From: Nicotiana tabacum
Lineage: Eukaryota > Streptophyta > Magnoliopsida > Solanales > Solanaceae
Direction: 5' to 3'
Assembly: GCF_000715075.1 (NCBI RefSeq)
Contig: NC_134102.1
Coordinates: 49,423,348 to 49,487,347 of the forward strand
Length of the DNA stretch: 64,000 nucleotides
The notes under the pieces were generated by a model that made no database searches, was not told the DNA's origin, and saw only the letters and a program-made list of their open reading frames with translations. Each line of letters opens with the position of its first letter. Position 1 is the first letter of the stretch. Shown in pieces: positions 34,641 to 46,466 of the stretch. The position numbers and the translations under genes are program-made.

Positions 34641-37123
34641 CTAGTCCACCTCGGGAGCTTCATCTTCATCTCCGCTCTAGGACCCACTCGCAGAGTCTTC
34701 TTCATCGGAAAGCAAAGTTCCGGCCTCATCCTCCAAAACCTTCGCATTCTCAATATCAGTCATGAGGTCGAAGCCACGAGCATGTACCTCCTCAAGAGTC
34801 TCTCTGTGAGACTGGCACCTAGCATGCTCGGCAACATGGGACAATCTAACCTTAGCAGCGTCAGAAATTTACTTTTCCTGAGTGTTAGCGGTTTCAGCAT
34901 CAACTCAGTAGGAGGCCACGAGCGCCTCTGCCTCGGATGTGGCCCTTGCAAGCTCAGCGGCCAACCGAGTCTCGAGCTCTTCAACCTTCTGGGCTCGGGC
35001 CAAGTTATCCTCCTTCACACTTTGGAGTTGACACTCAATCGAAGATAGTTGGGCCCGAACCGCTTCTTTCTCCGAGGCGAGACGGTCCATGTTCTGCTTC
35101 CACCCCAAAGTCTCTGCCTCTTTCATCTTGGCCTCCTCACGATGTTGCTCAACCAATTAGGCATTCTACTGAACCCGCAGGATCAAAGTGTTAGTTGCCA
35201 ATATCAAGTTAATACATAACAAGCTCCCAAAAATTTACATTGCCCGTTCAATGAGCTCGGTCTGATCTCGATGAGTTCTTGTCAGCTCAGCTCGAATGCT
35301 CATGATCTCCTCTCTTTTTTTTCACATAGAGGACTTTGAGGGAGTTTCTCTCCTCCGTAAGCTTTTTGAGATCAGCCTCACATCGGGCCAGCTCATCTCG
35401 GTACTTGGAAGATGCTTCTCGATGGAGCGCTGTAGCCTATACAGAAAGAAAGGAAACCAGACTTAGAGAAATAAGAACAAACGCAAGCTTGGTAGCATGG
35501 GCTAAAACGCACTTGGTTCAGAAGCCGCTGAACCTCATCAAAAATGAGTGATGCGTCAAGGTCGGAAACATCATCGACCCCCGCAAAGAAACCATGAAAT
35601 ATATCATCCCTTTTGGGGGCCTTCCCCACATCGGGGGTCCCCATGGATCGGGCATCCCAAAACTACCCCTTAGAGAACATGGGGCCGGGCACCGAATAGT
35701 CAATATTAATTGCCCCGAGCGAGTCACTTGGGTCATTCTCTTCTCTTTGAAGGGTATCAGAACTAGACCCTTCGGGCACAACCGCTGGTTTCTCATCACG
35801 GCAGAAGGCATCATCAACACCCGATTATTAGGGGACTCTACTCGGACCATCCCCCGAGATCGCCTCGGTCTACGGTCGAACCCCCTCGGTCATCACCGGC
35901 TCAGTAGCTTTCGATGCTTTGATGCTTTCCCTCTTTCGAGCCACCAATAGGCAGTCGGTATCATCTCCCTCCTCATCTTTATCTTGTAGCGTTTGGACTA
36001 CATCGGCAGGCAGAACGGCGAGACCAATCTTCGACTTTCGAGCGCTGCTTTTCTTTGGTCTTGGGGTATCTGGTGGCGAGGCCCTTCTCCTATTATTTTC
36101 TTTGGTTGGCTTTGGGACTCCTCTTCCCCGAGGGGAGGCGTCCTCAAAATGACATTATCTCCAAGACCTGTATGAGAAAAAATCAAGTTAAATGGAAGTA
36201 TTTCACAGGAAAGCATCAAACACGAACAGGGGAACTTACAATGATTTTTGGCCTCCCATCGACCCTCGGCCAAATCACTCCACGGGCGCTCAGCATACGA
36301 AGAGGTTGAAACCAGTTGTCAAACCCAACCTACAAGGTCCGGGACTGCACCAGGAAAACAGGGGGAAGCTGCAACATAAAGAAGAATATAGATGAGAAGA
36401 GGTTAAGGAAACATAACAAGTAATTAAACGTTATCGGTGAAGTTCTACTTACGCTTCATGTTCCATTCTTCGGGGAATGGCATCTTCTCGGTGGGGATTA
36501 AATCTGAGGTCCTGACTCGGACAAACCGGCACATCCATCCTCGGTCTTTGTCCTCGTCTATGCTCGAGAATAGCACCTTCGTGGCCCGGCGCTGAAGCCT
36601 TATCAGTCCGCCCCGATAAAGACGAGGGATGTATAGCCTAATGAGATGATCGAGGGTGAAAGACATCCCCTTGATCTTGCTCGAGACGAATCTGAGCAAA
36701 ATGACAATACGCTGAAAAGAGGGGTAGAACTGGCCTAGGGTTACCCGGTATTGGCGGTAGAAGTTGATTATGATGGGATCAACGGAACCCAGTGTGAAAG
36801 GGTAAGTATACACAATTAAGAACCCTTTCACATGAGTGGTGATGTCCTCTTCGGGGGGTAGGAATCACCACCTCTTTATTCTCCCAGTGGCAATCCTTTT
36901 TCACCTACTCGAGATCATCTTCGGATATCGAACAAATGTATCTAGACACGGGCTCGCATCGGCCAGGAACCGAAGAGGGTTTTTCTACTTAATTGTCAGA
37001 AGTAAGTTCACATGGCTCGGGGATGCACTCTTCGATACGTGGCTCCACCGGTTTTTTTCCACCGGCCGGCCGCGATGAGGAGGCCTTTTCTTCTTGAGGA
37101 ATGGTCTTTGATGTTTTAGCCAT
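34641..37123 (-). pseudogene. Antisense gene of element E (putative gypsy-type transposon protein with coiled coil)
   Basis: The start ATG is at 37123, reading M-A-K-T-S-K-T-I-P-Q, with a TATA box upstream. The first exon runs to 36445 and contains Y-T-Y-P-F-T-L-G-S-V-D-P...L-G-Q-F-Y-P-S-F-Q-R, which resembles the 'putative gypsy type transposon' domain (PF04195, Transposase_28); I could not run a profile. The C-terminal part (35156-34641) is a heptad-rich coiled coil (M-D-R-L-A-S-E-K-E-A-V-R-A-Q-L) and an acidic Ser/Asp/Glu tail ending at 34641. Candidate introns: donor GTAAGT at 36445 with acceptor TTATGTTGCAG near 36371, and donor GTAAGT near 36240 with acceptor TTCTCATACAG near 36167. Two early stops (TAA, TAG) and one extra C break the first exon. 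Its function is unknown. Confidence 0.65.
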
Positions 37124-37282
37124 TGCTATATGAGGTTTAAGGAAGGAAACGGCAGAATTTGCATTTTAATAAGAGATTGGCAAACCGAAACCGACAAAGT
37201 TGATGGACTTGAAGAGAATAGAAGAGCTTTTGAAGATTAGAAGAAGTTTGAAAGTAAAATTTAAAAAGATTATGAAGGTAGT

Positions 37283-37291
37283 CTATTTATA
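37283..37291 (-). promoter_or_regulatory. TATA box of the antisense gene
   Basis: The minus strand reads TATTATAAATAGACTACC, with TATAAATAG about 160 bases upstream of the antisense ATG at 37123. Position and match fit a plant core promoter. The interval 37124-37492 otherwise holds only AT-rich leader and promoter sequence. Confidence 0.5.
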
Positions 37292-37492
37292 ATAGCCACT
37301 TTGACGGTTTGAAAGCACTGGTGGCCGACCATCAACTGGCGTTAATTAATGACCTTGGGAACTGCGGAGACACGATGCTTTAATCGCTTATGTCGCTTAC
37401 ATCATGATGTTGACGTCATAATTGATCGAGGTACTAAATCAAAGGCTTAGTTTGTTTCTTCTCATTACACTCCAAGAAACGAGGGGACTATT

Positions 37493-38174
37493 TGTATACG
37501 GTCAAAATCGGGCCTACCCGATTTTGCTGTTTTATCGAAATAAGGGAGATGCATCGGGGGTAGCCTCGTAATAAATCAGACCCGAGCTCGAAGATAAGAC
37601 ATCAAGCCTAGAGATCGAAGTGTACGTTGAGACCGAGGCCAGCAACAATCGAGATCAAGTATGACCGACTTCGAGGGGAGCATAATAACGGAATGGCGAG
37701 ATATCAGTAACCGGTCAAAGATCACAGCGTGAATCTCGGGACGGATATCCATGATTGGTCTAGGATCATGGCGTGAATCTCGGAACAGACCAAATCAGAA
37801 GCGGTTAACTAGTTGCTTATACAATTTCCTTATGTAATTAGAGACATTCCATAATTAGGTTTCCTCTACTATATAAAGAGGAGTTCCAATCATTTGTAGG
37901 GCATCATGGTTCACTAATCAGAATATACATATACGCTGCTTTCTTTGTCTTACTTACAGTTCATCACTGCTTGTTCCATCCTCTACTGTTCTTATTAACT
38001 AACCTCAAGACTATCTCGAATCGAAGTCAAGGGAATGTTTGCAGACCGGTTTGATTTATTTTATTATCTAATTTAGCTATTTAATTCGTTGTTTATCAAT
38101 TTGTGCTGGTTTAAATTACATATCCTTAAAACCATAATATAAGTTTAATTGTTACTCAATTTTTAGGGTAAACA
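37493..38174 (+). mobile_element. 3' LTR of element E
   Basis: Begins TGTATACGGTCAAAATCGG after a purine-rich ACGAGGGGACTATT and ends TTAGGGTAAACA, 682 bp. A TATA box (TATATAAAG) lies at 37871-37879. The tract GATCATGG.GTGAATCTCGG occurs twice (near 37720 and 37767), a small internal repeat. No 5' LTR or target duplication can be compared because the left half of E is missing. Confidence 0.8.
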
Positions 38175-38393
38175 ATGTGAATAATAAATCGGCCCAAAGG
38201 AAGGTTTTATTATTCGACATGTTCTTTTATTATCAACATTTTATTACTACATCAAGATACCACTCACAAGTTAATATTTTGTCCAATGATAAAAGATTAA
38301 TAGAGTGACCGGTACTTTGAGATTGGGTTTACCTTTATTCAAATTTATCGTCATTTTCGTTTTAAGTATGTGTGAGCTTATTTTGTTTATTTA

Positions 38394-39344
38394 TTGTTGT
38401 CTGATTCAGCTGAAATTACTCCTGCAAATATTACTGCCAACATCAATTTAATTCTTATGTTGAATGGCACTAACTTCAAGTCATGGCAAGAGAATCTCAA
38501 TATAGTTCTCGGAGTCATGGATCTCGACCTTTCATTAAAGGTTGATTCTCCACCACCTCTTACATATAAGAGTACCTCTAATGAAATGAGGGAGATAAAA
38601 AGGTGGGAGAGATCAAATCGCATGTGTATGATGATCATGAAGAAAGCCATTCCAGAAACATTCAAGGGCGCTATGTTCGGCAAGGTTAAGACGGCTAAAA
38701 TATTTATGGCTGAAATTGAAAAAGTATGTGTTAAGAGTGAAAAAGCTGAGATTGGTGTACTCTTGACAAGTCTTATTTCAATGAGGTATCAAGGCAAAGG
38801 TAACATCAGGGAGTACATCACGCAAATGTCTCATCTTGCTTCTAAGTTGAAAGCACTTAAGTTGGACCTCTCTGAGGACTTGCTAGTGCATTTGATTTTG
38901 ATATCCCTTCCACCGCAGTTTAGCCAGTTTAAGCTGAGCTATAATTATCAGAAAGAGACTTGGTCTTTAAATGAGCTCATCTCACAATGTGTTCAGGAAG
39001 AGGATAGACTGAAGCAAAAAAAGAAAGAAATTACTCACTTAGTTGTTGTGCCTAAGGACAAAAGGAACGACAAGAAGAGAAAGAATAAGGAAGCTGCAGA
39101 TACAGCAACACAAAAGAAACAACATCAGGAACCAACAACATATGGTTGTTTCTTTTGTAAAGCTGAAGGTCATAAGAAGAAGGATTATACCAACTATCAC
39201 GCATGGCGTACAAAGAAAGGTACACCTCTTAATTTTGTTTGTTCTAAGGTTAATTTGACGTCGGTACCAAGACATGGATGGTGGAGATATTTCGGTACAA
39301 TAACTCACATCACTGTGTCTATGAAGGGTTGCCTGAACTATTGA
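38394..39344 (+). pseudogene. Copia G gag (UBN2-type)
   Basis: The 316-residue open frame starts near the family N-terminus and reads L-N-G-T-N-F-K-S-W, L-G-V-M-D-L-D-L, A-K-I-F-M-A-E-I-E, M-R-Y-Q-G-K-G-N-I-R-E-Y-I-T-Q-M and L-P-P-Q-F-S-Q-F, which is the copia gag fold (UBN2/gag-polypeptide family). The zinc knuckle is C-F-F-C-K-A-E-G-H-K-K-K-D-Y: the last Cys is Tyr, so zinc binding is lost. The frame continues into the protease region where the expected D-S-G-A-T-T-H reads Y-F-G-T-I-T-H. The methionine is not secure; the family start may lie a few codons away. Confidence 0.85.
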
Positions 39345-40014
39345 AATCCTAATGATGGTGAAAGCTACATCTACGATAGTGACGGCAAGTCAGAGGAATT
39401 CGAAAAAATTAGAACTTTTAGATTATTGTTAAGAACCGATTTTATTTGAATTTGAATGAGACATATATTGCACTATTTTTTTATAAGATTTGATTTTTGT
39501 TTCTATATTAGACAAGTTTGGTTATTTTTTATTTATTTGAAAATGACAAAATTAGTCTTTTTCATAATTCAAAATTAGTTGGTCCTGGTTCTTTATCAGG
39601 TTACAATAATCTATACTTACTTGATATGATTGCTTCGTTCAATGAACCTTGTATGTTAACATAACTGGTAATAAGGATAAATTAACCATCCAATAGTTAG
39701 CTTCCTTATGGAATGAGAATTTAGGTCATATCTCTAAAGGAGAACTAAGAGACTTCTCTCCAATAATATTTTATATCCCCTCAATATTGCAGAATTTTTA
39801 TCCCACCACTAAGCCTACTTTTTTCAATAATGTGAGGTTCTTTGAGGATGTTGAGTTTGTGATGGAAGAGAGAGTTAAGGACTTTATCTTTGAAGAGGAA
39901 CATATTGATATTCCTTTAATATTCAGGAACAACTTTCTATACCTGATATTATTCAAGAAGCAAATTCGGATTAAAGACAATATCATCCAACCTGTCCTTC
40001 AAGAAGTAGTTCCC
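39345..40014 (+). pseudogene. Copia G protease/integrase remnants
   Basis: After the gag frame, D-G-E-S-Y-I-Y-D-S-D-G-K-S is the protease end, followed by about 300 bases full of stops. At 39787-40014 the frame K-P-T-F-F-N-N-V-R-F-F-E-D-V-E-F...V-K-D-F-I-F-E-E-E-H-I-D-I-P is the linker behind integrase; the catalytic integrase core is deleted. The last codons before the solo LTR are L-Q-E-V-V-P. Downstream residues of that open frame (to 40059) belong to the LTR. Confidence 0.75.
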
Positions 40015-42509
40015 TGTTACAACCCAAATTCGCATACCATAGATCACGCCATAAGTTAGTCGACGTAAATCCAAGAAGAGATTATCTTTGAGATGATAAG
40101 AAGTTAATCCTATTGGTCTTAAACGATACAAGGGTGTATAAGAGTGGTTAACAAATATTAGAAGTTAAACGAATCAAGGATGTTGTAACCCGTATTTTCG
40201 GGTAACACTAGAGGTGATTAACTGTCCCAAGAGGTCTTGTTTTAATGTATTTGAATCATATAATATCCGTATCATAAGTCTTGAAGTCAAGCGAGTTATG
40301 AAACAAAAGTCGATAAAAGTTGTCGCAACTTAGGTTTATAATTTTACTTAAACTTTAGGTCAAATGTTACTGCATTTTTCTCCCAATGTGCTTGGAATTA
40401 TGGGGTGATATACCTATCAAATTGAAGATCTATGAGTCTAGTTTCCAACGCATTAAACCGTTCATCGATACGATCTCGGAATAGAGAGATATTCGCGTTT
40501 TCGCGAGAGTGCGCCAAGCTGCTCTCCATGGGGCCCACAAAGGCGGTTTAAGACATATGGACATATATAAGATACCTCAACCCCGTTTTAAGTCATTATT
40601 TTTCAGTATATTCAGAACTTATAACCCTAAAATCAGTCTCTCAAGGTTCTCTCATGATCCAAGAACCAAACAAAGGGCAAACAACACAAATCAAATGTCA
40701 GGAATCCCGTGGCGCTAGTAAGTTTCTTGTTCTTCTTGTTGTTGCTGATTTTTGTGTTGTTCCAGCTCGTGTGGGAGGTTGTTTTAAGTGTTTTATGTCC
40801 TGTAAATACACCTTCAAGTTTTTAATATCAACCCTAGGTGATTTCAAGTCTTCTAAAGTAATTCTAGTGCCGAAAAAAATCCGAATTAATTGCTAGTTTT
40901 GCTTCCTTATTCTTGTGGCAGAATTGAAGGGATATTTCGTGGAAAATTAAGGTCAAATTGGAGTTGTTCTTTCTGTTTAAAGGTAAGAAACCTCTTACTC
41001 TATATATATTTAAGATTATCCAAGTTGCGGCTAAGTCGTTGAAGCTAGAACTTGTGAAATATATATCGAAAGGCTTGGTAGTAATGTTGTTGGTTGGTGG
41101 ACTATTTTGGAGGCTCAATATGATTATTAATGATGTTGTTTGGGCTGTTTGGTGATTGTATTGACTTGTGGGAAGTCATATAAATAGGGAAGGTGCTGTC
41201 CGTTTCATCGTAAAATAGGTTGTGGTCGATACATAATAGTTACGACGCTTAAACGATAATGATAGTGTCATTTGTTGTATTGTAGACTAAGGAGTCGTGA
41301 CATTTGCATAGCTTGAGGTTGGGCAGTATATACAAGGTATGTGAGGCTATCTTCTTCATTCTTTTGCACGACTCCGATTGTACATAATGTAATGAACGAG
41401 CTCCCAAAGATACTCTACTCTTAGAAGCTAGCAGTACTTACATTGCTGCCCTTCTTATGAAACGATTGATATTGATGTTACTTCTCTTATTCTTATATTA
41501 TCAATGTTGTTGGTAGTTCCTTATTCTTATAAGATTCTTGATGAAGAGTTAATCCTCTAATAACATGTACGAAGGATACCGACCTTACGTCACTCCGAAA
41601 GGTTCAAAATGTGATTCCAATGAGTCCAGCATGCATCATATATATGTATCTATTTTACTCTACCGAGCCGCGCTATAGTCGACCGGGTATGGCACCTATT
41701 GTGCAACCACTGATCAGTTGGATTTTACCGAGCTCCACGTGGCCGGGTACGATTCTACCGAGCCTTATGATGGCCGGGTACGTTTTACTGAGCCTATTAC
41801 GGCCGGGTATGATATGATGATGGTGATGCCCAAAAAGGCGTATGTTTTAAAAGTTTATGTATATATATGTATGTATCATGTATTTCATGTCAGCAGCCCT
41901 CAGAGGTACCCAGATGTCACAGGTTGTATATTCTCTATCCCTGTTTACATTACTGTTCTCACTTATGCTTTCCTGCCTTATATACTCAGTACTTTATTCG
42001 TACTGACGTCCTTTTTATTTGTGGACACTGCAGGTCCTGATAGACGGGTAGACGCAGCTCCCCCATCACAGTAGGCTATCCAGTTTAACGGTTATTGGCG
42101 AGATCCCTTCTCCGGACTTGCCGTGGTCTTGGTATGCATTTTTGTTATAGATATTATGGGTATGTCGGGGCCCTGTTCCGGCAATGTTGTAGCATTTATG
42201 TTCTTTTAGAGGCTCATAGACAAGTGTCGACTTATGTATGGTTTAGAATGCCTTGTCGGCTGATTTTTGTTGTATAGTCTTTTATGGCATCATGGTAGCT
42301 CGTACCTTATATATAGTTTCTTGACAGTCTTGTCGTCCCATGTTATGTATATTCATGACATCATTGTTGGATGTTCATGATCCATGTCTACTATTTATAT
42401 TGATCTTGTTGGCCTTTAAAGATAATAAGGAAGGTTAGATAAAATGTACGTTGGTGCTCGGCAAGTATGGCCCGGGTGCTAGTCATGACCCTCCAGTTGG
42501 GTCGTGACA
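40015..42509 (+). mobile_element. Solo LTR (LTR family A, copy 2) inside copia G
   Basis: Starts TGTTACAACCC and ends GGGTCGTGACA, 2495 bp, flanked on both sides by TTCCC, a perfect 5-bp target duplication. It aligns with 391-3276 through several blocks, including GAAGTCAAGCGAGTT and AGAGATATTCGCGTTTTCGCGAGAG. A TATA-like ATATATAAG is at 40563-40571. The core block TACTCAGTACTTTATTCG...TGACGTCC...GGACACTGCAGGTCC lies at 41984-42035. GCCGGGTA-type words repeat at 41675-41810 with TATGATG. No internal region is present. Confidence 0.92.
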
Positions 42510-43089
42510 TTCCCAAAGAACAAACTCTACAACCTCAAGAATAAATTTCAATAAAGAAAATTATCTATGGACTTAAGAAAATGTCTCATTAATAGTATAA
42601 CTAATTTCATCAAGTTATTGTCTGATTTGGTTTCAAGATAAATCTTGTTAATTATTATGTATACCACAAGTTTAATGGGAGTAAGTATTTTTTTTTATTG
42701 TGTTATATATGATCAGCTTTGTATGCGTCTGAATATCTCATTTAATTTAGGGATGTTGGGCAGATATTTAAACGATTTATAAAATTATCTTTTGAAACCA
42801 GCTTAAAGGTTCAAAAGGTAATTACAGAGAACAAATATTTTATGCTCACATGAAAGAAGTCAAAAAACTTAAAGATAATAAGGTATTTGGATATAGACTA
42901 CATTAGATGCTGATATAATATGACATACTTGGTTGATGAGGTATATTAGGAAGAGTGTTAAAACGAACACTCATAGCTCTTTTCACCATGGCAATTAATT
43001 TACAACATATTATGTGGCATCTAATTATGCAATATGACTGCAGAATTTTATCATTGGCTGCAAATTTATGGATAATGTTGAAAGCACAC
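42510..43089 (+). pseudogene. Copia G reverse transcriptase / RNase H remnant
   Basis: Fragmentary frames read I-P-K-E-Q-T-L-Q-P-Q, then I-Y-G-L-K-K-M-S, F-H-Q-V-I-V.F-G-F-K-I-N-L-V, and Y-V-Y-H-K-F-N-G-S-K-Y-F, the copia RT segment around S-I-Y-G-L-K-Q-A-S..W. The catalytic Y-V-D-D is not readable (Y-D-Q follows). The last 150 bases are RNase H sequence too decayed to align in detail. The piece ends at element C. Confidence 0.65.
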
Positions 43090-46000
43090 TATAATGACCC
43101 GATCGGTCATTTCATGTAATTGCGACCATTTACCGCCCTTTTATTACTTCACATGTGTGTGTTTATTCTTTTATGACTAGCGGGGTTGATTAGTTTCGTT
43201 CCGAGAAGCTTTCGAGTTGATTTGGACCCTTGATTCTTGACTTAGAAGTTTCAATTTTAAAATGTTGACCAAACTTTGACTTTTTTGAAAACGACTTCTT
43301 AAATGTATTTTAATGACACTGATAGCTTTGTATCATGATTTTGGACTTGGGCATATGCCTGGTATTGATTTTGGAAGTCTGTAGGTTGATTTGCCAAAAT
43401 TTGGCAATTTAAAGTTGAAACGTTTGACCGTAAGTTGACTTTTAGCTATCAAGCTCGGAATTCAATTTTGGGACTTGGAATAGGTCTGTCGTGGCATTTA
43501 GAATTTGTCTGCAAAATTTGGTGTCGTTTGGAGATGATTTGATAGGTTTTGAACGCTTAGTTGTAGTTCTAGAAGTTCTTGAAAATTTCTTTGAAAAGCA
43601 TGTGTTTTAGTGTTCGATTCGTAGTTTTAGATGTTACTTTTATGTTTTGATCGCGCGAGCGATTTTGTATGATATTTTGTGTGGATGTTTGGTTTGGAGC
43701 CCTGACGGCTCGGATGGTTTTCGGACATGATTCAGAGAGGTTTGGATTAAAAATTACAGAAATCTGATGTATGGTGCTCCGGTGTCGCAAATGTGAATAC
43801 CAGGCTCGCATTTGCGAAGGCGACAGGTAATGGGAAATTGTCGCAAATGCGACCTCACCTTTGCATTTGTGAGGAGAGTAGGGATTATACAGCATTCGCA
43901 AATGCGGACAATTATTTGCGTTTGTGATGTTTCCCCAATTCGCAATGGCGAAGGCTTAATTGCATTTGCGATATATATGTTGAGTCTGTCAGGGTCACAA
44001 ATGCGAGCCCTGGTCTGCAATTGCAAATGCGACATCTGCAGCTGGTTAAAAGGTTGGGAGACAGGATTTTTGAACTCATTCTCACATTTTTGAACCCTAG
44101 ATTCGGTAGGAGGCAATTTGGAAAGGGGATTTTCACCTAAAATCCTTGGGTAAGTGATTCTAATCTAATTCTAATCATATTCCATCAACATATCTTAGAT
44201 TTTAACATCAAAAGCATGTGAATCAAAGTAGAAATTTGCGAAACTTTGTCAAGTTATTGAAAAATAAGAAATAGTGTTTTGAGAGTCGATCTAGACTCGG
44301 ATGTTGAAACTAATCACATATATGAACCCGTGGGGTCATGGGTAGATGGAATCTACCATTGGACCCGGATTTTGATCGGGCAGGCCCCGGGTTGACTTTT
44401 TGGGAAAAGTATAAAGATCTTAACTTTAACTATTGCAATTGAATTTCCTAGCATTTGTTTCATGATACTGAGTTGCTATTGGTTAGATTTGAGCCGTGTG
44501 GAGGCGGATTTTAAGGGAAAAGCGATTTCCAAGTGTTGAATTGGCCTAGTTGAGGTAAGTTTCTTGACTAACTTCGTGTGGGGGAACTATCCCTTAGGAT
44601 TGGTATTGTTTGATTCAATTGTACTAAGTGAAGTCTGTGTACGCAAGGTGACGAGTGGGTATATGGGTTGTACGCAATATTTTACCGGTTTAGGCTACTT
44701 AGACTATTTCCATACTTTAATTAAAATGTCATATCATGTTCTAAGTTGTCATAGTCAATTTATTCTTGATTGTGTTCGACTATCCTTACATGCCTAAGTT
44801 GACTTGTTTAGTACTTGTTCCACATCCTACTTGCTAAATTGCTCCCATGCTTTAGTTGAACTTGTTGCATCCTTTATTTGTTACGTGGTATCTCTTCATT
44901 GTTAATTATCATTGTCTGAAGTTATTGTTCGTGTTATCTCTTTCTTTATTGGTTTTTGTTACTTGAAGTAATTTTTCATATTATTCCTTTACTTTGTTGA
45001 TTTCCATTATTTGAGACTCATTGTTAAGTTATTTGGAGTTGAAGTTGTGAAAGTCGTTAATACGTTGAAGCGATGTTGGCTATTGTTGAAACATCAATCT
45101 TATTGAGCATTTTTCATACATTGTTGTTAGGGATATTCTTGTATACGTTGTGGTGGAGCCATGGGCTATGGTTGTGGAAACATTGATATTGTTGTTAGCC
45201 AGTTGTGGTATAAGGGCACTTGGGGTGCGAATTGTTATTGTGATATGATATGGACGTGTATGCGGCGGTATAAGGCTTTGGTTGATGTTTATACGTCGGT
45301 ATAAGGTGGTACTTATGTGCGTGTTGCTTGTAGGGGAACTACGTGATGCCACACGACTTCATAAGGTAAGCAAAATTGCATGTAGCTATTTCGGGAAAAC
45401 TTTTTTCAAAACCTATTTTCAAATATAAGTCTCACACGGCGGTATTATTAAGGATTGTGATTGAAATTGAGAAAAGTGAATACAAGGCGGTACCTCGGTC
45501 TGATTTCACTATACACGAGGCGGTACCTCATTGTGATTCTTGTTATTCATTTCATATTGCAAGGTGTTTTTGGTGGAAAATATATCTTGTTGTGTCGTTC
45601 CTTATTTGTTCTAGCAATTGTTGTCCGTACATGATCAGTGTGGCACTTTAGTTGCTTCTTTTGTATTGTTTCTATTATTGATTTCTGGTACTAGCCCTTG
45701 CTATTATCTTTCTATATTAGTTGTTTCTTCACTCTCCATTACACATTCGTATTACAAATTTATACTGTCTATTTTATATCCTAGTAGGTGTCTTGACCTG
45801 GCCTCATCACTACTCTACTGAAGTTAGGCTTGATACTTATTGGGTACCGTTGTGGTATACTCATACTACGCTTCTACATATTTTTTTGTGGAGATCCAGA
45901 TACGTCTGCTCGTGTCGGTCTTTAGAGGATTGTTGTAGCTGCTGCTTGGGAGACTTCAAGGTATACTTGCTCCACGTACGCAGGCCTCAGAGTTGCCTTC

Positions 46001-46266
46001 CCTATTTTACTTCCTGTTGCATTTTCTTTCGGACAGTGATGTAGTAGTACTCTAGTTGTATTTTATAGAGCTTATGACTCAGTTCCACCGGTTTTGGGGT
46101 GTGTATTGTGATATTCTATTTTCAGAAGGTTTTTATCTATTATTCAATTATTTTTAGTAACTTGTAATTTTTTATTTGTTTCGTTATTATTATTTGTTAA
46201 GCTTACCTAGTTGTAGAGTCTAGGTGATGTCACGACATCTTACGGAGGGAAATTTGGGTCGTGACA
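43090..46266 (+). mobile_element. 5' LTR of element C
   Basis: Starts TATAATGACCCGATCGG (the terminal TG has become TA) and ends GGGTCGTGACA. A stretch of about 250 bases (43785-44035) carries roughly ten GCAAATGCG/CGCATTTGCG words facing each other. The block at 45780-45970 (TACTGGGTACC..., TTTTTTGTGG, GGAGACTTCAAGGTATAC) is shared with the B/F LTR and in part with the solo LTR at 12815. The small open frames at 44564-44797 and 45618-46044 recur only because LTR copies are alike. Confidence 0.9.
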
Positions 46267-46269
46267 AGT

Positions 46270-46281
46270 TGGTATCAGATC
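46270..46281 (+). other. Primer-binding site of element C
   Basis: TTGGTATCAGATC begins three bases behind the 5' LTR. The plant initiator-Met tRNA primer site is TGGTATCAGAGC; one base differs. It confirms 46266 as the LTR end. Confidence 0.85.
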
Positions 46282-46466
46282 TTTAGGTTCATATGTGTTA
46301 CGAGTCATAAGTAGGTTTAGTAGAGTCTTGCGAATCGGTACAGAGACGTCTGTACTTATCTTCGAAAGGCTACAGAACTATTAGGAAAACATCACTTCTT
46401 TGATTCCTTATCGTGCGAATTATTTGATTTCGAAAACTAAATCTTCGACTATCTATTCTCTCATAG

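Larger units (their letters stand above)
28933..38174 (+). mobile_element. Gypsy element E, Tat lineage, 5' truncated, with antisense gene
   Basis: Order on the plus strand: end of gag (28933), protease, RT, RNase H, a second RNase H, integrase (to about 33105), a 1.5-kb spacer, an antisense gene (37123-34641, minus), polypurine tract and 3' LTR (37493-38174). Two RNase H domains and extra reading frames between pol and the 3' LTR are known traits of the Tat lineage (Ogre, Retand, Grande relatives). The 5' LTR and most of gag are missing at the junction with LINE B. Pol has several stops and one-base indels, but RT Y-I-D-D and the integrase catalytic residues remain recognisable. Confidence 0.85.

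Noticed and set aside
34572..36395. Plus-strand open frames of up to 158 residues
   Set aside because: They are shadows of the antisense gene of element E; the coiled-coil and acidic tail make sense only on the minus strand.
40181..40200. LTR start at TGTTGTAACCCG
   Set aside because: The true start is TGTTACAACCC at 40015: it aligns with the LTR at 391 and gives the perfect TTCCC duplication.
43569..44136. Several frames of 74-120 residues in the 5' LTR of C
   Set aside because: They run through the GCAAATGCG palindromes on both strands and are repetition artefacts.
45618..46044. 107-residue frame conserved in LTRs of C and in the B/F LTR (18842-19186)
   Set aside because: Conservation is at DNA level within LTR copies and includes the shared LTR core block; no start context or domain supports a protein.
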